From: an uncultured Chloroflexota bacterium
Lineage (GTDB): Bacteria > Chloroflexota > Limnocylindria > Limnocylindrales > CSP1-4
Direction of reading: 5' to 3'
Length of the DNA stretch: 9,076 nt
Assembly: GCA_903930745.1 (NCBI GenBank)
Contig: CAIYZX010000198.1
Coordinates: 1-9,076, forward strand
Shown: piece by piece, positions 1-6,166 of the stretch
Layout of the letters: each line of letters opens with the position of its first letter
How positions within the stretch are numbered: the first letter of the stretch is position 1
Notes under the pieces: generated by a model
Databases searched by the model: none
The model's input: the letters and a program-made list of their open reading frames with translations, nothing else
What the model was told of the DNA's origin: nothing
Translations under genes and position numbers: made by a program

Positions 1-1
1 G

Positions 2-3000
2 GTTGCGGGCATCGCCACCTTCGCCGGGTGCCGGATCGACAAGGCCGCCGCCGGGTACCAGGTCAAGGCCACCGGCACCAGCGTCACCGCCGCCACGTCC
101 GCCGCCTTCGCGATCACGGTGGGGGCGCCGGCGAAGCTTGCGTTCACCACAACCCAGGGTGGCATCACGGCCGGGGCCGCCTTCGCCGTGCAGCCGTCCA
201 TCGCCGTCCAGGACGCGGGCGGCAACACCGTCACCACGGCGACCAACACCGTGACCCTGGCGATCACCGCAGGCACGGGCACCACCGGCGCGTCCCTCCT
301 GTGCCCTGCAGGCGTGGTCCGTGACCCCATCGCCGGCATCGCCGCCTACACCGGCTGCACCGTGGACAAGGCGGGCACCGCCTACACGATCACCGCGAGC
401 TCGCCCGGGCTCGCCAACGGCACCAGCGCCGCCTTCGCGGTCACAGCGGGTGCCGCCACCGCCCTGGCCTTCGTCAGCCAGCCCTCGGGCGGCACCGGCG
501 GCACGATCTGGATCACCCAGCCGTCCGTCCGCCTCGTGGACGCGTACGGCAACGCCGCCAGCGGCGCCGCAACGATCACGCTCGCGGTCACCATCGGCAC
601 CGGCAACCTGGCGGGCCAGCTGACCTGCACGGGCGGCCAGAGCAAGGCCACCGCGTCAAGCGTCGCCGCCTTCACGGGCTGCAAGGTGGACAAGGCCGGC
701 AGCGCCTACACGCTCTCAGCCACCGCGACCGGCCTCGTGGGCACCGCGAGCGCCACCTTCGACATCACACCCGGTCCGGCCATCACGATGGCCTTCACGG
801 TGCAGCCGTCCGGCGGCATCGCCACCGTGGCGTGGAGCTCACAGCCCATCGTGTCGCTCCTGGACGCGGGCGGCAACGTTGCCACGGGCGCCATCACGCC
901 GGTCACCCTTGCGCTTGTGACCGGCACCGGTGCCAGCCTCTCCTGCTATGGAGGGCTCACGAAGGTGCTCACCGCGGGCGAGGCGGTCTTCACGGGCTGT
1001 GCCCTCGACCGGGTGGGCTCCAGCTACCAGCTCACCGCGAGCGCCACCGGCCTCACCACCGTGACCAGCGCCGTCTTCGGCGTCTCCGCAGGGCCCGCGG
1101 TCAAGCTGGGCTTCACCACGCAGCCGGGCGGTGGAACCGGCGGCGCACCGTGGTCCACCCAGCCGGTGGTGACGATCCAGGACGCCGGCGGGAACACGGT
1201 CACGGTGGGCGGTGTGGTGGTCGGCCTCGCCCTGACGTCCAACGATGCAGGGGGCACGTTCGCCTGCAACGGCGGCACTTCGCGCACCACCGCGTCCGGC
1301 GTGGCCACGTTCACGGGCTGCACCATCGACCTCGTGGGCACGAACTACGTCCTCACCGCGTACGTGTCGGGCGGCACCTACGCGGACGCGACCTCCACCC
1401 CGTTCAACGTCGTCACCGGTCCGGCCGCGCGCCTCGTGTTCGACACCCAGCCGTCCGGCGGATCCGGCGGCGTCGCCTGGGCGGTCCAGCCCGTGGTGGC
1501 CATCGCGGACGCCGGCGGCAACCCCACGAGCGGCACGCAGACCGTGACGCTCGCCATCGATCCCGGCACCGGTGCGGCGGGCGCCGCCCTCGCCTGCACG
1601 AACAGCCTGAGCAGGACCGCGTCGCTGGGCCGCGCGACGTTCGCCGGGTGCGCCATCGACAAGTCCGCGTCCGGCTACCGCATCCGGGTCACCGCCACGG
1701 GCCTGACGGACGGCCTCTCGGCAACGTTCACCGTGCTGCCCGGCCCGGCGTCGCGCCTTGGCTTCACGGTCCAGCCGTCCGGCGGCACCGCGGGGTCCGC
1801 GTGGGCGGTCCAGCCTGTGGTCACGCTGCTGGACGCGGGTGGCAATCTCGCGGACACCAGCACCTCGATGGTCACCATCGACATCGGCACGAACCCGGGC
1901 GGCGCAATGCTGATCTGCAGCGGCGGCACCTCCGTCGCGGCCGTCGCGGGCATCGCCACGTTCACCGGCTGCTGGATGGACAAGGCGGCCAGCGGGTACC
2001 AGCTGCGGGCCGCCGCCGCCTCCATGACCACCGCCCTCAGCGCCTCGTTCGGCATCGTGTCCGGCGTGCCGGCGCAGCTGGAATTCGGCTCCATGCCCTC
2101 CGGCGGGTACGGCGGCACCGCGTTCGCCGTCCAGCCCGTGGTGCGGGTGGAGGACGTCTACGGAAACCTGGCGGGTGGTGCCACCACCAGCGTCACGCTG
2201 GCCATGAGCGCCAACCCGTCCGGCGGCACGCTGACCTGCAACGGCGGCCTCACCGTGGCGTCCATCGCCGGCCTCGCCGTCTTCTCCGGCTGCAACGTGG
2301 ACCTGGTGGGCACGGCCTACACGGTCTCCGCCACGGCAACGGGTCTCGCGGGCGACATCTCCGCCGCGTTCGACATCACCGCGGGCGCTCCCGCCCGCCT
2401 CATGTTCACGCTCCAGCCGTCCGGCGGGACGGGTGGCAGCGCGTGGGCCGTCCAGCCCGTGATCGCCGTCCGGGACGCCGGCGGCAATCCCACCGGAGCG
2501 ACCGTCCCGGTCACGCTGTCGCTGGGGGCCAACCCCGGCAGCGGCAACCTCGTGTGCACGACGGGCCTCGTGCTCACGACGGTGAACGGGACGGTCGCAT
2601 TCGGAGGCTGTGAGATCAACCGTGCCTCGATGGGCTACACGCTCCTCGCCACGGCCTCCGGGCTCACGAGCGCCACCAGCAGCGCATTCGACGTCACCGT
2701 GGGCGCCCCCGCCCAGCTGGGCTTCTCGGTCCAGCCCTCCGGTGGCGCCGCCGGGTCCACCTGGGCCACCCAGCCGGTGGTGGCCATCGAGGATGCCGGC
2801 GGCAACACGGTCCCGGGCGCGTCCGCGCTCGTGAGCCTGGCCCCGGGTCCGGGGGCCGCCGGGGCCCTCGCCTGCGCAGGAGGGACATCCGTCGTGTCCG
2901 TCAACGGCGCCGCCACGTTCAGCGGCTGCGCCTGGACGCTCATCGGATCCGGGCACGTCATCCAGGCGATCTCCACCGGCCTCGTGCCCGCCACCAGTGC

Positions 3001-4918
3001 CCCCTTCACCGTCACGGTTGGGACGCCGGCGAAGCTGGCGTTCATGACGGCGCCCGCCGGCGCGACGGGCGGCAGCGCGTTCACGCAGCAGCCGGCGGTC
3101 CAGGTGACGGATGCCTTCGACAACCAGGTCACGATCAGCTCCACGGCCGTGACGATCTCGTTGCAGCCCAACATCTCCGGCGGGATCCTGGTCTGCAACG
3201 GCGGCCCCATCCGGACCACGAACGCCGGCCTTGCATCGTTCACGGGCTGCGCGATCGACAGGGCGGGCTCCGCGTACCGCGTGGTCGCCTCCGCACCCGG
3301 TCTGCAGGACGCGGTCAGCCCGCCGTTCGACGTGGTCCCGGGCGCGCCAACCCAGATGGCGTTCCTCGTGGACCCGGGGTCCGGCATGGGCGGCAGCCCG
3401 CTGGGGACACAGCCGGTGGTGTCGCTGCTGGACGCCGGCGGCAACCAGACCACCGGCAGCGGTGGAGCGGTCACGCTTGCCCTCACGCCGGGCTCCGGGA
3501 CGACGGGGGCCACGCTCTCCTGCAGCAACGGCAACAGCGTGACACCAACGGGCGGACTCGCCGTCTTCGCCGGGTGCGCGGTTGACCGCGTGGGCGCCGG
3601 CTACACGATCACCGCCTCGAGGACCGGGTTCGCGTCCGTGGCGTCGGGAACGTTCACCATCTCCGTGGGACCCGCGGCCGCGCTGGTCCTGACCACCGGC
3701 ACAAGCGGCGGCACCGGCGGGCTCGCCTGGGCCACCCAGCCCGTCGTCACCGTCGTGGACGCCGGCGGCAACCCAACGCCCAGCGCTGCGGTGGTCACGC
3801 TCGCCCTTGCCTCCAACCCGACGGGCGGCGTGCTCGCGTGCTCCGGTGGCGACTCGCTGGGGGCCACCGCAGGGATCGCCACGTTCGCGGGCTGCTCGGT
3901 GGACGTCGCCGGAGCCGGCTACACGCTCCGTGCAACCTCGCCGGGCCTTGCGGCAGCCACGGGAGCCCCGTTCGCCATCGTGGCAGGGCCGGCGGCGAGG
4001 ACCGCCTTCTCCGCGACCCCCGCAGGTGGCCCGGCTGACGCCGCCTTCGCGGTGCAGCCCGTGGTGACGCTCTACGACGCCGGCGGCAACCAGGCCGCCA
4101 GCAACACGCCGGTCACCCTCACGATCGCCACGGACACCGGCACCATCGGTGCGACGCTCACGTGTCCGGGTGGGACCACCCGTTCTGCGGACAACGGGCT
4201 CGTCACGTTCTCCGGCTGCCAGATCGATCGCGCGGGCACCGGCTACCGCCTGGTGGCCAGCGGGCCGGGCCTCGCCCCCACCACGTCCGCCCCCTTCGAT
4301 CTCACCGCGCCTGCCGCGATCCTCTCCCTGGGCATCTCGTCGCCGGTCCTGACCTACGGTGACCGCCTGACCCTCACGGCGACATTCGCGAAGCTGGGTG
4401 CAGCCCGCCCGGTGGCGTTCCAGTGGTCAACGGACGACATCACCTGGACCTCCCTGGCAACCGTCACCTCCGACGGAGAGGGCGTCGCGCGCTACTCGCT
4501 GATCCCGTCGCTCAACCGGCGGTACCGGGCCGTCTTCCTGGGCGAGGCCTCGCTGGCCCCGGGAACAAGCGCCGCACTCATGGTCTACGTGCGCCAGGTC
4601 GTGATCCTCTCTCCGGCCACCACGACACGCGGCAACCTCGTCGGGACCGGGCGCTCCGTGACCTTCGTTGCCACCGTGCGGCCATGGAACGCCAGCCGGC
4701 CGCGACCGGTCGTGACCTTCACGGTCTGGAAGTGGTCGGAGACGGTGGGCTGGCGCGCCGTGACCAACGTGAACGTCCGGGTGAACCTGCTGGGCCAGGC
4801 CCCCTACCGGTACACGTTCGCGAGGGTGGGGCGGTTCTCGGTCACGGCGAAGGCGGCCGCGACCACGGTGGTGACCTCCAGCCTGACGTCAAACCGCTCC
4901 GTGTGGAGGGTGCAGTAG
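2..4918 (+). CDS. Giant Ig-like tandem-repeat protein, probably surface or secreted (5' end outside window)
   Basis: The frame is open from the left edge to a TAG at 4916-4918, giving 1638 visible codons. A GTG at 119 is only a valine inside the repeat array, because the same frame reads the end of another repeat upstream, so the true start is outside the window. The visible protein has the tail of one repeat, 13 full repeats of 106-109 residues (122-4309), then 202 residues of different sequence (4310-4915). The repeat core reads roughly G-P-A-x-L-x-F, Q-P-S-G-G, Q-P-V-V, D-A-G-G-N, V-T-L-A, L-x-C-x-G-G, F-x-G-C-x-I-D, Y-T-L-x-A, G-L. The D-x-x-G-N and V-T-L elements resemble bacterial Ig-like (Big_1/invasin-type) domains. 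The tail contains two further beta-rich stretches, about 4319-4600 and 4601-4915. No LPXTG motif or C-terminal membrane segment is visible. The composition is rich in Gly, Ala, Thr, Ser and Val and poor in Lys. An adhesin or structural envelope role is inferred; the family match is by eye. Confidence 0.88.
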   Translation, partial: VAGIATFAGCRIDKAAAGYQVKATGTSVTAATSAAFAITVGAPAKLAFTTTQGGITAGAAFAVQPSIAVQDAGGNTVTTATNTVTLAITAGTGTTGASLLCPAGVVRDPIAGIAAYTGCTVDKAGTAYTITASSPGLANGTSAAFAVTAGAATALAFVSQPSGGTGGTIWITQPSVRLVDAYGNAASGAATITLAVTIGTGNLAGQLTCTGGQSKATASSVAAFTGCKVDKAGSAYTLSATATGLVGTASATFDITPGPAITMAFTVQPSGGIATVAWSSQPIVSLLDAGGNVATGAITPVTLALVTGTGASLSCYGGLTKVLTAGEAVFTGCALDRVGSSYQLTASATGLTTVTSAVFGVSAGPAVKLGFTTQPGGGTGGAPWSTQPVVTIQDAGGNTVTVGGVVVGLALTSNDAGGTFACNGGTSRTTASGVATFTGCTIDLVGTNYVLTAYVSGGTYADATSTPFNVVTGPAARLVFDTQPSGGSGGVAWAVQPVVAIADAGGNPTSGTQTVTLAIDPGTGAAGAALACTNSLSRTASLGRATFAGCAIDKSASGYRIRVTATGLTDGLSATFTVLPGPASRLGFTVQPSGGTAGSAWAVQPVVTLLDAGGNLADTSTSMVTIDIGTNPGGAMLICSGGTSVAAVAGIATFTGCWMDKAASGYQLRAAAASMTTALSASFGIVSGVPAQLEFGSMPSGGYGGTAFAVQPVVRVEDVYGNLAGGATTSVTLAMSANPSGGTLTCNGGLTVASIAGLAVFSGCNVDLVGTAYTVSATATGLAGDISAAFDITAGAPARLMFTLQPSGGTGGSAWAVQPVIAVRDAGGNPTGATVPVTLSLGANPGSGNLVCTTGLVLTTVNGTVAFGGCEINRASMGYTLLATASGLTSATSSAFDVTVGAPAQLGFSVQPSGGAAGSTWATQPVVAIEDAGGNTVPGASALVSLAPGPGAAGALACAGGTSVVSVNGAATFSGCAWTLIGSGHVIQAISTGLVPATSAPFTVTVGTPAKLAFMTAPAGATGGSAFTQQPAVQVTDAFDNQVTISSTAVTISLQPNISGGILVCNGGPIRTTNAGLASFTGCAIDRAGSAYRVVASAPGLQDAVSPPFDVVPGAPTQMAFLVDPGSGMGGSPLGTQPVVSLLDAGGNQTTGSGGAVTLALTPGSGTTGATLSCSNGNSVTPTGGLAVFAGCAVDRVGAGYTITASRTGFASVASGTFTISVGPAAALVLTTGTSGGTGGLAWATQPVVTVVDAGGNPTPSAAVVTLALASNPTGGVLACSGGDSLGATAGIATFAGCSVDVAGAGYTLRATSPGLAAATGAPFAIVAGPAARTAFSATPAGGPADAAFAVQPVVTLYDAGGNQAASNTPVTLTIATDTGTIGATLTCPGGTTRSADNGLVTFSGCQIDRAGTGYRLVASGPGLAPTTSAPFDLTAPAAILSLGISSPVLTYGDRLTLTATFAKLGAARPVAFQWSTDDITWTSLATVTSDGEGVARYSLIPSLNRRYRAVFLGEASLAPGTSAALMVYVRQVVILSPATTTRGNLVGTGRSVTFVATVRPWNASRPRPVVTFTVWKWSETVGWRAVTNVNVRVNLLGQAPYRYTFARVGRFSVTAKAAATTVVTSSLTSNRSVWRVQ
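122..4309 (+). repeat. Array of 13 tandem Ig-like repeats, about 318-327 bp each
   Basis: Repeat boundaries, placed at the conserved Gly-Ala/Pro-Pro/Ala start: 122-448, 449-772, 773-1090, 1091-1417, 1418-1741, 1742-2062, 2063-2383, 2384-2701, 2702-3019, 3020-3340, 3341-3667, 3668-3985 and 3986-4309. Positions 2-121 are the end of an earlier copy. Each copy has two cysteines, one in the L-x-C-x-G-G turn and one in F-x-G-C, always with 17 residues between them. Length differences of 1-3 residues mostly fall in the loop between V-T-L-A and the first cysteine. Copies share short identical stretches, for example the codons for Q-P-S-G-G and D-A-G-G-N, but I see no two copies that are near-identical over their full length. 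This points to an old, diverged array rather than a recent expansion. Confidence 0.93.
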
Positions 4919-4983
4919 CAGCCGTCGCTGCCCGCTGACGGCGCCCCGGCCGGGCGAACGGTCGCTCCGGGCGGGGGGGCCGT

Positions 4984-5003
4984 CACCGGGCGCGAAGCCG
5001 GTG
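4984..5003 (+). terminator. Possible weak hairpin downstream of the repeat-protein gene
   Basis: A 6-bp perfect stem, CACCGG at 4984-4989 and CCGGTG at 4998-5003, encloses an 8-base loop 65 bases after the TAG stop. It lacks a U-tract, so any terminator activity is uncertain. It could equally be a chance pairing in GC-rich DNA. Confidence 0.2.
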
Positions 5004-5006
5004 GGC

Positions 5007-5017
5007 TTGTCAGACAA
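5007..5017. promoter_or_regulatory. Palindromic operator-like site TTGTCAGACAA
   Basis: TTGTC and GACAA form a perfect inverted repeat around a central A. The element fits the T-N-G-T-N3-A-C-N-A form known for FadR-subfamily GntR regulators, recalled from general knowledge. It lies 162 bases upstream of the preferred J-domain gene start and 32 bases upstream of the longest possible start. Its first six bases (TTGTCA) also resemble a -35 box, with a poor -10 candidate CACGAT at 5031-5036 after an 18-base spacer. Operator and promoter roles are both inferences from this one copy. Confidence 0.25.
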
Positions 5018-5158
5018 TGCCTACACGGCGCACGATTGACCCGCAACCGTGCCGGACGCCACCGACAGACCGCTTCCAGAGGACGGCGTTGAGCCTGCAC
5101 GGTCCATGCCACACCATGGGGCCTACACCACGCCACGGCCGGGGGGCCGATCCATCGC

Positions 5159-5165
5159 AGGGGAG
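5159..5165 (+). promoter_or_regulatory. Ribosome binding site candidate for the J-domain gene
   Basis: AGGGGAG lies 3 bases before the TTG at 5169. The spacing is short, but it is the only purine-rich Shine-Dalgarno-like run I find before any in-frame start candidate (GTG 5049, ATG 5106, TTG 5169, GTG 5190). It is the main reason for preferring the TTG start. Confidence 0.4.
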
Positions 5166-5168
5166 CCA

Positions 5169-5645
5169 TTGGCCGCGTTCCAGTCTCCGGTGCCAGACGC
5201 CTATCGCGTGCTTGGTCTGGACCCGCGCGCCTCACGGGAGGAGATCGTGGCGGCCTACCACCGCCTCGCCAAGCTCTACCACCCGGACGGTGCCTCTCCC
5301 GATATGGACCGCATGGCCGCGGTGAACGCCGCGTACAGCCTGATCAAGACCCCGGAGCAGCGGGACGCCTACGACCAGCGGCTGCGGGCGATGGCGCGCC
5401 AGCAGGGGACGCCTGGATCGCAGCCTCCCGGCACGACCTCGACGGGCTCCATGCGCATAGACTTCGGGAGGTACCAGGGCCGCACCATCGAGGAGGTGGG
5501 CCGTGCGGACCCCTTCTACCTCCGCTGGCTCCGCCGCCACTCGGCCGGCCTGCGGTACCGCGCGGAGATCGACCGCGTGCTGAGCCGCCAGGACCTGGGC
5601 CGCAGGGCTGCCCTGTTCCACACCGCAGCGAAGCCTCGATCATGA
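5169..5645 (+). CDS. J-domain (DnaJ-like) protein with ExoX-like C-terminal module
   Basis: The protein is 158 residues from the preferred TTG; the frame stays open back to GTG 5049 (198 residues), with ATG 5106 also possible. Starting at TTG places the J-domain about 9 residues in and drops a low-complexity leader with weaker codon bias. The J-domain spans about residues 10-72: D-A-Y-R-V-L-G-L-D-P opens it, the catalytic H-P-D triad is at 38-40, and the helix IV segment (D-A-Y-D-Q-R) closes it. Such domains stimulate the ATPase of Hsp70 (DnaK). The Gly/Phe-rich and zinc-finger regions of true DnaJ are absent, so this is a specialised J-protein. After a Pro/Gly/Thr-rich linker, residues 95-140 contain F-G-R-Y-Q-G-R-T and D-P-F-Y-L-R-W-L, resembling the C-terminal domain seen at the end of exonuclease X-like proteins. 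The TGA overlaps the ATG of the next gene, suggesting translational coupling. Its client is unknown. Confidence 0.82.
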   Translation: MAAFQSPVPDAYRVLGLDPRASREEIVAAYHRLAKLYHPDGASPDMDRMAAVNAAYSLIKTPEQRDAYDQRLRAMARQQGTPGSQPPGTTSTGSMRIDFGRYQGRTIEEVGRADPFYLRWLRRHSAGLRYRAEIDRVLSRQDLGRRAALFHTAAKPRS

Positions 5646-6166
5646 TCGAGATCGTCGCGTACGACGTGCTGGATCGGATCTTCCGTGGCCGTGTGGAGCT
5701 GACCGCGGATCGCGTGACGGACCTCCTGCTCGCGGCAGAGCAGCTGGAGTTCACGGATCTCGCCGTGACCAACCTGCGCACCCGCACGGTTGAGCAGCAC
5801 GACCGGAGGTCCATCGCCATCCGCGACCTCGCGATCGTCGTCCCATCCGGGCCACGAGGCTCCATCGACCGCCGCGTCCGCGGCCCGCAGGAGCCCGTCT
5901 CCATGCTCGTCCACCGGTATCACGTCTTCGGCATGGCCCACGCGCCCGCGCTCCACGATCCGCTGCTCGTGGCCGGGTCGCGCCGGTGGGCTCCGGTGAC
6001 GTCCGCCGTCCTGGAGCAGCACGCTGCCGGGCGCCCGGTGCGCGAGCGCTTCGACGTGTTGATCGTGAACCGCATGTACGTCACGTCCATGGTCCGGGGC
6101 ACGCCCGAGGCACACGACATGCACTGGCTGGCGGCCACGCCCGCGCAGGAGGCCGTGGTCAGCTAG
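5642..6166 (+). CDS. Uncharacterised 174-residue protein coupled to the J-domain gene
   Basis: The ATG at 5642 overlaps the preceding TGA in an ATGA arrangement, and the frame ends at TAG 6164-6166. There is no clear Shine-Dalgarno sequence, consistent with re-initiation after the J-domain gene. No signal peptide, membrane helix or cysteine motif is seen, so it is probably cytoplasmic. I do not recognise a firm family. The N-terminal half has R-V-T-D-L-L followed by F-T-D-L-A-V-T-N (residues 24-44); the C-terminal half has V-L-E-Q then F-D-V-L-I-V-N-R (123-144). The two halves may therefore be related beta-rich units. The R-x-x-D-L-L...F-x-x-L pattern faintly recalls small DUF6812-type proteins, but this is a memory-based guess. 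The last 8 bases overlap the stop end of the convergent dehydrogenase gene. The ATGA coupling and gene-like G/C at third positions support a real gene. Confidence 0.75.
   Translation: MIEIVAYDVLDRIFRGRVELTADRVTDLLLAAEQLEFTDLAVTNLRTRTVEQHDRRSIAIRDLAIVVPSGPRGSIDRRVRGPQEPVSMLVHRYHVFGMAHAPALHDPLLVAGSRRWAPVTSAVLEQHAAGRPVRERFDVLIVNRMYVTSMVRGTPEAHDMHWLAATPAQEAVVS
6159..6166. other. Overlapping stops of two convergent genes
   Basis: The plus-strand gene ends with TAG at 6164-6166 and the minus-strand gene ends with TGA at 6159-6161, so the coding ends overlap by 8 bases. There is no room for a dedicated terminator between them; each transcript must end inside or beyond the opposite gene. Confidence 0.75.

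Larger units (their letters stand above)
4919..5168. other. Intergenic region with short inverted repeats
   Basis: About 250 bases separate the repeat-protein stop from the preferred start of the J-domain gene. It holds a perfect 10-base palindrome CCCGGCCGGG (4945-4954), a small stem pairing 4952-4957 with 4962-4967, and a stem CACCGG / CCGGTG (4984-4989 with 4998-5003, 8-base loop). None is followed by a T run, so none is a classical intrinsic terminator, though one could still help end transcription of the repeat-protein gene. The stretch 5049-5168 is open in the frame of the J-domain gene, but its third-position G/C content (about 71%) is clearly lower than that of the body of the gene. 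It is therefore more likely leader sequence than coding. Confidence 0.5.

Noticed and set aside
119..121. GTG as the start of the repeat protein
   Set aside because: The same frame before it encodes the end of another repeat, including F-A-G-C-R-I-D, so this is an internal valine.
832..2613. Plus-strand frame of 593 codons overlapping the repeat-protein gene
   Set aside because: Its His/Arg/Gly-rich translation mirrors the tandem repeats in another frame and shows no independent motif.
839..2956. Long minus-strand frame of 705 codons inside the repeat-protein gene
   Set aside because: It is a shadow of high-GC codon bias: the opposite frame has clear protein repeats, while this one is Arg/Gly/His-rich with no domain.
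122..4309. CRISPR-like periodicity
   Set aside because: The period is about 320 bp, the repeats are diverged and fully protein-coding, and no short identical repeats with unique spacers occur.
5007..5017. The palindrome as a lactate-regulator operator controlling the dehydrogenase gene
   Set aside because: The dehydrogenase is transcribed from beyond the right edge, about 4 kb away, so this site cannot be its promoter operator.
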